From positions 1,116,001-1,180,000 of the forward strand of contig NZ_LR743508.1 of NCBI RefSeq assembly GCF_902712855.1: a stretch of DNA of 64,000 nucleotides. Direction: 5' to 3'. Positions 43,377 through 52,278 of this stretch are shown here, in pieces. Positions within the stretch are counted from its first letter, which is position 1; the number at the start of each line of letters is the position of its first letter. This stretch comes from Variovorax paradoxus. Lineage in GTDB: Bacteria; Pseudomonadota; Gammaproteobacteria; Burkholderiales; Burkholderiaceae_C. A program made the translations under genes and the position numbers. A model generated the notes under the pieces. That model saw only the letters and a program-made list of their open reading frames with translations, ran no database searches and was not told the DNA's origin.

Positions 43377-46320
43377 GTCCGTTCCGATGCCACCCGCGCA
43401 GGTTCGCCATCCATTGCTGAAAGGCCGCCAGCAGGTGGCTGCGCTCTGGTTCCCCTCGGCATGGTTCGGCGAGGCCGCGCGCGTACGCCGCATCGTCGAA
43501 GCATGGCGTGCCGGCGCACAGGCGTTCCGCTTTGCCGAGGGCGACCTGCTGCGCTTCGCGCAGCCGCTGTCGCTCGACTGCGACCACGCCACAGGCTGGC
43601 CCTTGCGGCGCGAAGGGAGCGATGGGAGCGGTGGGCAGGCGCTCTGTTCCGCCGAACTCACGCCCGGCGAGCGCGCTGCGCTGCCGCCGGTCGACATCTG
43701 GCTGGTCGATGGCGGCGAAGTGCTGGCGCTGCGCCTCGCGCAGGCCGCGCCGATCGACCCTTCGCACTGGCTGGCCGCGGGCCCGCCGCTGTTCGACACC
43801 TTCGATTGCCGCGAAGCCCTGCCCGAGCCCGAAGTGCTCGACACCGAAGGACGCACGCTGCGCGAAGTGCTCGGCGACGCGGTGCCGCCGGCCAGCCCGG
43901 CGCAGGCGGAGTTCCTCGAGAAACTGCGCGAGCGCGCGAACCGCCAAGGCGCCTCGAAGCAGGAGGCGCGACCCGGCACGCCTTCGGGCGCGAGTCGCCC
44001 TGGCGGTCACGGCGGCCGCGGCGGCGCGCCCGTGATGCGCTGGGTGGTGGGGGTGGCCGTGTTCCTTTGGGCGGCCAGGGCCCTGTTCCATCAGCTCGGT
44101 GCGCCGCAGGGCGCCAGCACGGCATCGCAGGTCGATGCGGGTTCGCTGTTGCTGTCGCTGATCGTCTTTGCCATCGCCGTCCTGGTCTTCTGGTGGCTGC
44201 GGCGGTTCCGTGCGCCGGGCGCTTCGCGGCGTGCCGGCCGCGGCGAAGCCGTGCCGACGCCCACGCGTCCGGCGGCGTCGCCGTCGCTCAAGCAGCGCGC
44301 CACCGCGCGGCCGGCCCGCGCGCGCTGGCGCGACTGGGTGGCGCGCCTCGCCATCACCTCGCGGCTGTCGCGCCTGCTGGGGCGCCAGCAGGCGGCCTAC
44401 CTCAACCGCATGCTCAAGATGTTCGACGACGGCGATCTCGACCGGGCGCTGCGCCACGCGATTCCGCTGGGCGGCGGCATGCAGTCGCTCGGGCAGGCCT
44501 TCGGCACACCGGGGCCGCGCAACGACCTGTCGCTGAGCGGTTCGCTGGCGCAGGGGCCGAGCATCCACCTCGGCAACGACTTCGAGGCCCACCTGCGCCA
44601 GCTCTACCGCAAGGCCTTCGAGAAGCTGGACCGCGAAGGCCGCATCGACGAGGCCGTGTTCGTGCTGGCCGAGCTGCTGCAGGCGCGGCAGGAAGCACTC
44701 GACTACCTCGAGAAGCACCAGCGCCACGCGCAGGCCGCCGAGCTCGCGTTGTCGTGGGACTGGCCGCCGGCCACCATCGTGCGGCTGCTGTGCCTGGCCG
44801 GCGACTGGCGCCGCGCGCTGGCCGTGGCGCGGCGCGACGACGCATTCGCCAATGCCGTGCTGCAACTGCGGGAGCGCTGGCCCGATGCCGCCAACCGCCT
44901 GCGCAGGGAGTGGGGCGAGGCGCTGGCGCAGCAGGGCGAATGGCTCAAGGCCGTGGATGCCGTGTGGCCAGCCGCCTCGCTGCGCGAGCAGGCCGCCGAA
45001 TGGCTGCTGGCGGCGGAAGTCGCGGGAGGTCAGCTGGCGGCCCGCGCGCTGGTGCAGCGCGCGTTGCTGTTGCCCGACACCCTGCAGGACTGCGCCCAGC
45101 GCCTGGAGGCGCTGCGCGACGATGCGTCCCTGCATGGCGAGCGCGCGGCGCTGGCGGCAGCGCTGAACGCAGCCACGGGCCATACCGCGGCATCGCGCGG
45201 CCTGCTGGCAGTGCTGCTGCCGGCGCTGCTGGCCGACCAGTCGCAGGGCCTGGGGCGGCTCGACAGGAAGGCGCTGCAGTCGCTGCTGCGGCTACAGGCC
45301 GATCCGTTGCTGCAGGCCGACCTACCGGGCTCGGCGCTGCCGGTCGTCGACGACGTTCCGCTCGCCGAACAGCCGCAAGCGCTGGCGCTGGACGCGCCCG
45401 AGGCAGGCGCTCACGAAGTGTTCGACGCGGTGCCGCTCGACGAAGACCGCTACCTCGTCGCCATCGGCGAGGCCGGCGCGCTCATGACGAACAGCACCGG
45501 CCGCGTGCTGGCCCGCTTCGCCGTGCCGGCCTACCGGCTGGTGGCGGCGCACAGCGGGCAGGTGGCGCTGGCGCTGGCGAAGCGCGATGGCTTGTGGCGC
45601 GTGAGCCGCATCGACCTGGTGCAGCGGCAGGTCAGCGACCTGGGACTGGGCGAGTTCGACCATTTCGCCGGCGAGTTCGACGGCATCGGCTGGACGGTGA
45701 CGCGCAGCAATCGCATCCAGGTGCTCGACACCGGCCGCTCGCTGCGCGATGTGCTCTGGCAGGTCGCCGACCTGCCGGGCGATGTGATCGAGATGTCGGT
45801 CACCCGCTCCGTGGAGCAATTCGTGGTCGACGACCGGGCTGGGGGAGACGGGAGGGCGTCGGCGCCGAGCCTGTGGCGCTACCACTGTCCGCAGCGGCAA
45901 CTGCGCCAGCGCGAACCCATCGAGCGGCCGTTGGCCGACACATCGAAGCGCATGCTGCATCCGCAGATCGGTGCTTTCCATCTGATGGCCGAAGACGGCG
46001 CCGACGACCTGTTGCGCGTGAGTTGGAAGCTCGGACCGCATGCGGGCGGAGAGTTCCACGTGCCGGGCGCCGGTGCGCGCACACTGCAGGTGAAGAGCGA
46101 TCTCGATTGGCTGGTCACTTCGGAGGCGACTGCGCAGGGGCGCCTTGTGCGGTGGCTCGCCCTGCGCGGCGGGCGCCGGGCCGCGTTGCTGTCGTGGCCT
46201 GGCCCGGACGTTCGGGTGCGCGCCGTGGCTGACGGCGGCTGGCTGCTGTTCGACGATGAGGGCCGCTTGCTCCACCTCGACACGGCGCGCAGCCGGGTGG
46301 TGAGTTTTTCGGTTCGCTGA
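43363..46320 (+). CDS. bpX6-like membrane-anchored beta-propeller protein
   Basis: 985 aa from ATG 43363, behind AAGGAG (43351-43356) with 6-bp spacing; ATG 43345 is less likely. An N-terminal 200-residue domain of bpX6 type (LWFPSAWFGEAARVRRIVEA, VDIWLVDGGEVLALRL), a Gly/Arg-rich linker, two membrane helices (about 225-245 and 261-280), a helical-repeat region (about 405-620; EGRIDEAVFVLAELLQARQE) and a C-terminal propeller from about 683. It would tie the complex to the inner membrane. Last gene of the operon. Confidence 0.7.
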   Translation: MPPPESVPMPPAQVRHPLLKGRQQVAALWFPSAWFGEAARVRRIVEAWRAGAQAFRFAEGDLLRFAQPLSLDCDHATGWPLRREGSDGSGGQALCSAELTPGERAALPPVDIWLVDGGEVLALRLAQAAPIDPSHWLAAGPPLFDTFDCREALPEPEVLDTEGRTLREVLGDAVPPASPAQAEFLEKLRERANRQGASKQEARPGTPSGASRPGGHGGRGGAPVMRWVVGVAVFLWAARALFHQLGAPQGASTASQVDAGSLLLSLIVFAIAVLVFWWLRRFRAPGASRRAGRGEAVPTPTRPAASPSLKQRATARPARARWRDWVARLAITSRLSRLLGRQQAAYLNRMLKMFDDGDLDRALRHAIPLGGGMQSLGQAFGTPGPRNDLSLSGSLAQGPSIHLGNDFEAHLRQLYRKAFEKLDREGRIDEAVFVLAELLQARQEALDYLEKHQRHAQAAELALSWDWPPATIVRLLCLAGDWRRALAVARRDDAFANAVLQLRERWPDAANRLRREWGEALAQQGEWLKAVDAVWPAASLREQAAEWLLAAEVAGGQLAARALVQRALLLPDTLQDCAQRLEALRDDASLHGERAALAAALNAATGHTAASRGLLAVLLPALLADQSQGLGRLDRKALQSLLRLQADPLLQADLPGSALPVVDDVPLAEQPQALALDAPEAGAHEVFDAVPLDEDRYLVAIGEAGALMTNSTGRVLARFAVPAYRLVAAHSGQVALALAKRDGLWRVSRIDLVQRQVSDLGLGEFDHFAGEFDGIGWTVTRSNRIQVLDTGRSLRDVLWQVADLPGDVIEMSVTRSVEQFVVDDRAGGDGRASAPSLWRYHCPQRQLRQREPIERPLADTSKRMLHPQIGAFHLMAEDGADDLLRVSWKLGPHAGGEFHVPGAGARTLQVKSDLDWLVTSEATAQGRLVRWLALRGGRRAALLSWPGPDVRVRAVADGGWLLFDDEGRLLHLDTARSRVVSFSVR

Positions 46321-46347
46321 GCGCGCGGCGTCAGGTGCCGTGCTCCA

Positions 46348-46770
46348 TCATTTCCATGGCGTCGGCGCCGGAATCGCGCACACCGGCTCCACATCCACGC
46401 TCCCGAAGTCGGCAGGTGAAACGATCTCCAGGTACTCCATGTCGGGCGAGTAGTCGAAGAGGTAGTGGCGGATGCCCGGGCGCTGGTGCACCACATCGCC
46501 TGCTTCAACGAGCGTTTCCTTGTCCTCGTACATGAAGCGGGCCCAGCCCTTGACCATGATCACGATCTGGAAGTCCGCCTCGTGCCGGTGCCAGCCGGTG
46601 CCCGTTTCCGGTGCCATGTTGGCCTTGACCAGGTGCGCGATCACTTTGCCGTTGGTGGCCTCGGCGATGCCCAGGTCGCGATAGAGAAAGAAGTCACGCA
46701 ATCCGCCCGAGACGAATTCCGTATCGCCGGGTTTCACGTGGGAGAACTGGGTGGCCATACGGTCCAGCAT
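46348..46770 (-). CDS. Cupin domain protein
   Basis: 140 aa from ATG 46770, chosen for its AAGGAG site 7 bp upstream. Cupin motif 1 GTGWHRHEADFQIVIMVKG and motif 2 PGIRHYLFDYSPDMEYLEI supply the metal-binding His and Glu residues. A small single-domain cupin; substrate unknown. It stands alone between convergent and same-strand neighbours. Confidence 0.88.
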   Translation of the reverse strand: MLDRMATQFSHVKPGDTEFVSGGLRDFFLYRDLGIAEATNGKVIAHLVKANMAPETGTGWHRHEADFQIVIMVKGWARFMYEDKETLVEAGDVVHQRPGIRHYLFDYSPDMEYLEIVSPADFGSVDVEPVCAIPAPTPWK

Positions 46771-46869
46771 GGGGTGCTCCTTCGCAAGGGGTGGGTTCGG
46801 CGCGGCACGCATAAAGCGTTCCCGCCGCACGCGCATCCGGCGCCCGGTGGCCCTCGGGTGCCCGGCGAT

Positions 46870-47823
46870 TCATCGGCCCGCGAAGCCGTCGGTCGCGCGC
46901 ACCAGTCGGTCGAGGATGCCGGGTTCCGAGTAGGCATGTCCGGCACCTTCGACCAGGTGGAATTCGGCTTGCGGCCAGGCCTTGTGCAACGTCCATGCGA
47001 AGCGGGCGGGGCAGGGCATGTCGTAGCGGCCGTGCACGATCACGCCGGGAATGCCGTGCAGCCTGTGCGCATCGCGCAGCAGCTGGCCTTCGTCGAGCCA
47101 GGCGTCATGCACGAAGTAGTGGTTCTCCAGCCGCGCGAAGGCCAGTGCGAAGTGGTCGTCGGCGTGCGAGCCGGCAAGGGCCGGGCTCGGCAGCAGGGTG
47201 ATGGTCTCGCCCTCCCACACGCTCCAGGCACGCGCCGCCTCGATGCGCGCCACCGGGTCGTCGCCGGTCAGGCGCTTGCGGTAGGCCGCGATCATGTCGC
47301 CGCGCTCGCCCTCGGGGATGGGCGCCTGGAACTTCTCCCACTTGTCGGGGAACATCTCGGACACGCCGAACTGGTAGTACCAGCGCAGCTCGGCGCGCGT
47401 CACGGTGTAGATGCCGCGCAGCACCAGTTCGCTCACGCGCCCGGGGTGCTTCTGCGCATAGGCCAGCGCGAGCGTGGAACCCCAGGAGCCGCCGAACACC
47501 AGCCAGCGTTCGGCACCCGCCAGTTCGCGCAGCCGCTCGATGTCGGCCACCAGGTGCCAGGTGGTGTTGGCCTCGAGTCCGGCGTGCGGCTGCGACAGGC
47601 CGCAGCCGCGCTGGTCGAACAGCATCACGTCGTAGCGCGCGGGATCGAAAAGCCGCCGGTGCTCCGGCGAGATGCCGCCGCCAGGCCCGCCATGCAGGAA
47701 CACCGCGGGCTTGGCGCCGGGCGTGCCCACGCGTTCGTAGCGGATGCGGTGGCCGTCGCCGACGTCGAGCATGCCGGTCTCGTAGGGTTCGATCGGTGGA
47801 TACGGCTGGCGCAGTTCGGTCAT
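46870..47823 (-). CDS. pip: Prolyl aminopeptidase (proline iminopeptidase)
   Basis: 317 aa alpha/beta hydrolase of peptidase family S33, normal length. HGGPGGG oxyanion region, DQRGCGLSQPH, nucleophile Ser113 (GGSWGSTLAL), Asp in HGRYDMPC and His in GAGHAYSEP. It removes N-terminal proline from peptides in the cytoplasm. ATG 47823 was chosen at the family's usual MTELRQPYPPIEPYETGML start. Confidence 0.94.
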   Translation of the reverse strand: MTELRQPYPPIEPYETGMLDVGDGHRIRYERVGTPGAKPAVFLHGGPGGGISPEHRRLFDPARYDVMLFDQRGCGLSQPHAGLEANTTWHLVADIERLRELAGAERWLVFGGSWGSTLALAYAQKHPGRVSELVLRGIYTVTRAELRWYYQFGVSEMFPDKWEKFQAPIPEGERGDMIAAYRKRLTGDDPVARIEAARAWSVWEGETITLLPSPALAGSHADDHFALAFARLENHYFVHDAWLDEGQLLRDAHRLHGIPGVIVHGRYDMPCPARFAWTLHKAWPQAEFHLVEGAGHAYSEPGILDRLVRATDGFAGR

Positions 47824-47934
47824 TCGATGGGCTCCTTGTGAACAGGCCTTACGGTAAGCGATGCGCGGGTTGTCGGGGCTCGCGGCTAAAGTCGCCGTCT
47901 GCAAACCTGGAATCGAAGACCGCACGGAGGCGTC

Positions 47935-48471
47935 ATGGACATCGGACCGTTCGACGAAAGCCTGGCGCAGCGCAGGATCCTGCCGTACGACCCCGCGTAC
48001 GCCGAGGTCTTCGCGCAGGTGCAGCGCCATGTGCAGGCCCGGCTGGGCGGCGTCGCGCTCGTGCACATCGGCAGCACGGCCATCGCGGGCCTGCGAGGCA
48101 AGCCGATGGTGGACATCGCCGCCATCACGCAGCAGGACGACCTGCGCGCCGCACAGGCGGCGTTCGAAGTGCTCGGGTTCCACCGGCGTCCCGTGTGGGT
48201 CGACAGGGACGAGAAGCCCTACGTCTGCGCCAGCGTGCAGCACGACGGCCGCAGGTTCAACCTCAACCTGCACATCTGCCATCGCGGCGATCCGGTGCAC
48301 AGGGACTCGCTGGCATTCATGCGGATTCTCGAGCGCCGGCCCGACCTGCGCAGCAGGTACGAGGAAGCCAAGGATCGCGCGCACGCCATCGACCCGGTCG
48401 ACCCCGAGGTCTACAACCGCGAGAAAGCGGCGGTGATCCGCGAGATCCATGCGCTGATCGATGCGGGCTAG
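47935..48471 (+). CDS. GrpB family protein (UPF0157)
   Basis: 178 aa nucleotidyltransferase-fold protein. The family line VHIGSTAIAGLRGKPMVDIAAI and the NLNLHICHRGD segment are clear. Related proteins are often fused to dephospho-CoA kinase, but the biochemical role is unknown. Divergent from pip with about 110 bp between starts. Confidence 0.92.
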   Translation: MDIGPFDESLAQRRILPYDPAYAEVFAQVQRHVQARLGGVALVHIGSTAIAGLRGKPMVDIAAITQQDDLRAAQAAFEVLGFHRRPVWVDRDEKPYVCASVQHDGRRFNLNLHICHRGDPVHRDSLAFMRILERRPDLRSRYEEAKDRAHAIDPVDPEVYNREKAAVIREIHALIDAG

Positions 48472-48557
48472 CCGTGTGCGAGGCCGTGGCACCTCGGCGA
48501 CTCGGCCTGTGCAAACCCGGCTTGACGGAAGCGGACGGCCTCCAGATACTAAACCGC

Positions 48558-49028
48558 ATGGTTCACTCCAGCACACCTGCTCCCCCGAACGACACCGCGG
48601 CCCTCGACGCCATCTTTGCCGCGCTGTCCGACTCCACGCGGCGCACGGTGCTCGAGACCCTGGGCGAGCGCAGCCTGAGCGTGACCGAACTCGCCGAGCC
48701 GCACGGCATGTCCCTCACCGGCTTCATGAAGCACCTGCGCGTGCTCGAGGACGCGGGCCTGATCTCTCGCACGAAAGCGGGCCGCATCGTGCGCTGCGAA
48801 CTGTCGCCCCGGCCCATGCAGGAGGCCGCCGTGTGGTTGTCCCGCTACGACAGGTTCTGGTCCGGGCGCCTCGATGCGCTGTCGCGCTTTCTCTACCAGC
48901 AGGAGCAGACCGAATGGAAGAACCTTCCACCGGAGGCGCCGCCGAGCGCCCCGCGCTCACCCTCCGAAGGCACTACCGCGTCGGCCCCGAGAAAGTCTGG
49001 CGCGCGTGGACCGACCCGCAGGCGCTGA
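48558..49028 (+). CDS. ArsR-type winged-helix regulator
   Basis: 156 aa, with the HTH core at about 15-95 (ALSDSTRRTVLETLGERSLS, MSLTGFMKHLRVLEDAGLI). The usual family length is about 110; here the frame runs 115 nt into the next gene, giving a Pro/Ser/Arg-rich tail that is probably not conserved. No metal-binding Cys pair is seen. ArsR plus SRPBCC pairs are common and usually co-regulated. Confidence 0.88.
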   Translation: MVHSSTPAPPNDTAALDAIFAALSDSTRRTVLETLGERSLSVTELAEPHGMSLTGFMKHLRVLEDAGLISRTKAGRIVRCELSPRPMQEAAVWLSRYDRFWSGRLDALSRFLYQQEQTEWKNLPPEAPPSAPRSPSEGTTASAPRKSGARGPTRRR

Positions 49029-49378
49029 AGCTGTGGTTCGGCCCCGAGGAAATCGTCCTGGTGCCCATCGCCGAGATCGACCTGCGCGTGGGCGGCCGCT
49101 TTCGCGTGGCCATGCGGGCCGCCGACGGCGAAACGCACGACGTGAGCGGCACCTACCTGGAGGTGGAGCCGAACCGCAAGCTCGTCTTCACCTGGGCCTG
49201 GCGCAGCACGCCGGAGCGCGAATCGCGCGTGACGCTGCGCATCGAGCCCGACGCGAACGGCTGCGAACTGGTGCTGCTGCACGAGCAGTTCTTCGACGAA
49301 GCCGCGCGCGATGCGCACGACCACGGCTGGAGCGGTGCCCTGGTCAAGCTCGAAGGGTGGCTGCTGCTGACGGCATGA
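48914..49378 (+). CDS. SRPBCC (AHSA1-like) domain protein
   Basis: 154 aa. START-like fold with the family opening RHYRVGPEKVWRAWTDPQAL and the middle GTYLEVEPNRKLVFTWAW, ending HDHGWSGALVKLEGWL. Ligand unknown. It overlaps the ArsR-type gene by 115 nt in a different frame, so translation is probably coupled. Confidence 0.92.
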   Translation: MEEPSTGGAAERPALTLRRHYRVGPEKVWRAWTDPQALKLWFGPEEIVLVPIAEIDLRVGGRFRVAMRAADGETHDVSGTYLEVEPNRKLVFTWAWRSTPERESRVTLRIEPDANGCELVLLHEQFFDEAARDAHDHGWSGALVKLEGWLLLTA

Positions 49379-49532
49379 CGGCGCGCGCCGCTTGAAGCCA
49401 TCGGGGGGCTCCTTCCACACGGCACGGCTTGCGAACCCGTTGCGAGCGCACGTGCTCGAAAGGTAGGGAACGGACCGAGCCCGGAGCGCGCGCCCGTATG
49501 GCAAATTCAGGCCTCGCCCCACGGCAGGACCC

Positions 49533-50429
49533 ATGAGCCACCTCGACCTGAATCTCGTTCGCGTGTTCGTCGCGATCTACGAAACGCGCAGCGTGACCCA
49601 CGCGGCCGAGCGTCTCGACGTCACGCAATCGACCGTGAGCTACGGACTCGCCAAGCTGCGCAAGGTCTACGTCGACCGCCTGTTCTCGCGCGGCGGCGAC
49701 GGGCTGGTGCCCACCGGCATGGCCGAGCAGCTGTTCCAGCGCTTTCGCGAGGCGCTCACCACCGTCGAGGGCACGCTCGAACAGAACACCGCCTTCGATC
49801 CGCAGCACTCGACGCGGCGCTTTCGCCTGGCGATGTCGGACATCGGCGTGCTGTACTTCGTGCCGCCGCTGCTGCGGCGCTTTCAGGAAGTGGCGCCGCG
49901 CATAGAGATCGACATCCTGCAGATCTCGGACACGCTGGGCGAGGACCTGTCCACGGGGCGGCTCGACATGGCGGTCGGCAACATCCCCTCGCTGGGCTCG
50001 CCGGTGCACAGCGCGCTGCTGTTCCGCGAGCACTACGTGTGCCTGATGTCGGCCAACCACCCGACCATCGGCTGCAGCATGAGCCTGGAGGCGTTCTCGG
50101 CGGCGCGCCACGTGATGGTGTCGTCGCCGCGCTCGGGCCACTTTCTCATCGAGGACGCGCTGGCCGAGCGGGGCATCCACCGCAACATCGTCGCGCGCGT
50201 GCCGCAGTTCACCGTGCTGCCGCAACTGCTGTCGCAGAGTGACCTGCTGGTGCTGCTGCCCTCGCGCGTGGCCAGCCTCTACGTGCACCAGGGCGGGCTG
50301 AAGGCGTTGGCGCTGCCCGTGCCGCTGCCCGACTTCCAGGTTCAGGCCCACTGGCATGCACGGCACGAATACAGCGCGGCGCACCGCTGGCTGGTCGATG
50401 AGATCGTGGCCACGCTCGGCAAGCTCTGA
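49533..50429 (+). CDS. LysR family regulator (NodD/aromatic-degradation branch)
   Basis: 298 aa. N-terminal winged HTH (DLNLVRVFVAIYETRSVTHA, VTQSTVSYGLAKLRK) and a substrate-binding domain from about 92. The subgroup resembles NodD/DntR-like regulators of aromatic compound genes. It is convergent with mdlA, the last gene of the mandelate-type operon, and is the nearest candidate activator for it, although the operon promoter lies about 11 kb away. Confidence 0.92.
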   Translation: MSHLDLNLVRVFVAIYETRSVTHAAERLDVTQSTVSYGLAKLRKVYVDRLFSRGGDGLVPTGMAEQLFQRFREALTTVEGTLEQNTAFDPQHSTRRFRLAMSDIGVLYFVPPLLRRFQEVAPRIEIDILQISDTLGEDLSTGRLDMAVGNIPSLGSPVHSALLFREHYVCLMSANHPTIGCSMSLEAFSAARHVMVSSPRSGHFLIEDALAERGIHRNIVARVPQFTVLPQLLSQSDLLVLLPSRVASLYVHQGGLKALALPVPLPDFQVQAHWHARHEYSAAHRWLVDEIVATLGKL

Positions 50430-50459
50430 AGCGCCCGATGCCGCGGGCCGGCGGCGCGG

Positions 50460-51554
50460 CTACACGAGGTAGCGCCGCACCGCGTCTTCGTTCCACGCGA
50501 TGCCCGTGCCAGGCTCGGCCGGCGGCGTGGCCATGCCGTTCTCGAAGGCCAGCGGACGTTCCAGCACCGGTCCGGCCAGGTCCATGCGCTCGAGCAGATG
50601 GCGCGTCGGCGTCACCGCCAGCAGGTGCACGCTGACCTCCTGGAAGATGTGGCTCGACATCGGCACGCCATGCGCCTGCGCCAGCGCGGCGGCGCGCAGC
50701 CATCCGGTGACGCCGCCGATCTTCATCGCGTCGGGCATCGCGAGATCGCAGGCGCCGGCCTGCAGCGCCTTGGCCATCTCGTCGGGGCCGCACCAGTTCT
50801 CGCCCATCTGCACCGGCAGGCGCACCTTCTCGCGGATGCGTGCATGGCCCGCGTAGTCTTCCTGCAGCGTGGGCTCCTCGACCCAGGCGATGCCTTCGTT
50901 CTCCAGTGCATGGATGCGGCGCACCGCCTCGGGCACCGTCAGCCCCTGGTTGTAGTCGACCAGCAGCTGCGCTCCGTCGCCGATCACGCCCCGCAGCGCG
51001 CGGACCACCTCGAGGTCTTCGGCCAGCGTGGCGTAGCCGATCTTGGTCTTGATGGCGCCGAAGCCCTGTTCCATGGTGAGCGCGGCGCGCTGCACGCCGA
51101 GCGCCACGCCATCCATGCTGTGGCTGTCGTAGGCCGCCACGGGGCGGCGCGTGCCGCCCAGCAGCACGGCCAGCGGCACGCCGCGCACCTTGGCCAGCGC
51201 GTCCCAGGCGGCCATGTCCAGCCCTGCGCTGGCCATCTGCGCGATGCCGGTGCGGCCCAGCAGCCGCAGCCGCTGCGCCAGCGTCCGGTCGAGGTCGAAG
51301 GGCGCCAGCGGCTGGCCCGCGAGGGCACCGCCCAGCGTCAGCAGCATCCGCCGCGTGGCGCGCAGCGCGAGCGGCGTGTAGGTGAAGACATAGGCCCGGC
51401 CCACTGTGCCGTTGCTGGCGTAGAGGTCGATCAGCACCAGCGGCGCCGTCGCCACCACGCCCACGCTGGTGCGCACGGGGAACTCGAGCGGCACGTTGAC
51501 GCAGCGCGCCTGCACGTCGGCGACCTGCAGGCCGGTGTCGGAAAGGGTGTTCAT
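50460..51554 (-). CDS. mdlA: Mandelate racemase
   Basis: 364 aa enolase-superfamily enzyme. All catalytic residues of Pseudomonas putida mandelate racemase appear with a constant +5 offset: Lys169-x-Lys171 (AIKTKIG), metal ligands Asp200 (LLVDYNQ), Glu226 (WVEEPTL) and Glu252 (MGENWCG), the Asp275/His302 dyad (MPDAMKIGG, SSHIFQE) and Glu322. Long stretches are near-identical to my memory of that protein. It interconverts R- and S-mandelate, letting both enter an S-specific dehydrogenase. Last gene of the minus-strand operon. Confidence 0.9.
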   Translation of the reverse strand: MNTLSDTGLQVADVQARCVNVPLEFPVRTSVGVVATAPLVLIDLYASNGTVGRAYVFTYTPLALRATRRMLLTLGGALAGQPLAPFDLDRTLAQRLRLLGRTGIAQMASAGLDMAAWDALAKVRGVPLAVLLGGTRRPVAAYDSHSMDGVALGVQRAALTMEQGFGAIKTKIGYATLAEDLEVVRALRGVIGDGAQLLVDYNQGLTVPEAVRRIHALENEGIAWVEEPTLQEDYAGHARIREKVRLPVQMGENWCGPDEMAKALQAGACDLAMPDAMKIGGVTGWLRAAALAQAHGVPMSSHIFQEVSVHLLAVTPTRHLLERMDLAGPVLERPLAFENGMATPPAEPGTGIAWNEDAVRRYLV

Positions 51555-51567
51555 CGTCGTCGTTCCT

Positions 51568-52278
51568 TCACAGGCCGAGGTAGGCGGCCTTCACGCGCTC
51601 GTCGCCCAGCAGTTGCGCGGCCGGCCCGCCCAGCGCGATGGCGCCGGTCTCCAGCACATAGCCCCGGTCGGCGACCGACAGTGCGGCATGCGCGTTCTGC
51701 TCGACCAGCAGGATCGGAATGCCGCGCGCCTTGAGCCGCGCGATGACGCCGAAGATCTCCTTCACCAGCAGCGGCGCCAGGCCCATCGAGGGTTCGTCGA
51801 GCAGCAGTACCCTGGGCTCGCTCATCAGCGCGCGCGCGATCGCCAGCATCTGCTGCTGGCCGCCCGAGAGCGTGCCGGCCGCAAGCAGGCGCTTTTCCTC
51901 CAGCACCGGAAACAGCGCATACATCTCGGCCAGCCGCTCCTGGCGGCGCGCGGCGCGCGTGTATCCGCCGAGCAGCAGGTTGTCCTGCACCGAGAGCGGA
52001 CCGAACACCTGCCGGCCCTCGAGCACCTGCGACAGCCCCGCGCGCACGCGGGCGTCTGCGCTGTCGCGCGTGATCTCGCGGCCGAACAGCGTCACGCTGC
52101 CGGCGCTGGCGCGGAGGAGCCCCGACACCGCGCGCAGCAGCGTGGTCTTGCCGGCCCCGTTGGCGCCCACCAGCGCCACCAGCTCTCCCTGGCCCACGCG
52201 CAGGTCGATGCCGTGCAGCGCCTCGATGCGGCCGTAGCCTGCAAAGAGGCCCTTCACCTCGAGTGCGGCGCTGCTCAT
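51568..52278 (-). CDS. livF: Branched-chain-type ABC transporter ATP-binding protein LivF
   Basis: 236 aa. Walker A GANGAGKTTLL, signature LSGGQQQMLAIARAL, Walker B VLLLDEPSMGLAP and the LivF ending VKAAYLGL. Works with LivG as the ATPase pair of a HAAT-family importer. Context (mandelate enzymes) suggests an aryl hydroxyacid rather than leucine as ligand. ATGA overlap with livG. Confidence 0.92.
   Translation of the reverse strand: MSSAALEVKGLFAGYGRIEALHGIDLRVGQGELVALVGANGAGKTTLLRAVSGLLRASAGSVTLFGREITRDSADARVRAGLSQVLEGRQVFGPLSVQDNLLLGGYTRAARRQERLAEMYALFPVLEEKRLLAAGTLSGGQQQMLAIARALMSEPRVLLLDEPSMGLAPLLVKEIFGVIARLKARGIPILLVEQNAHAALSVADRGYVLETGAIALGGPAAQLLGDERVKAAYLGL

Noticed and set aside
41349..43979. 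An 876-codon open frame on the minus strand
   Set aside because: Antisense to the vWA/propeller gene; low-complexity Arg/Gln/His translation.
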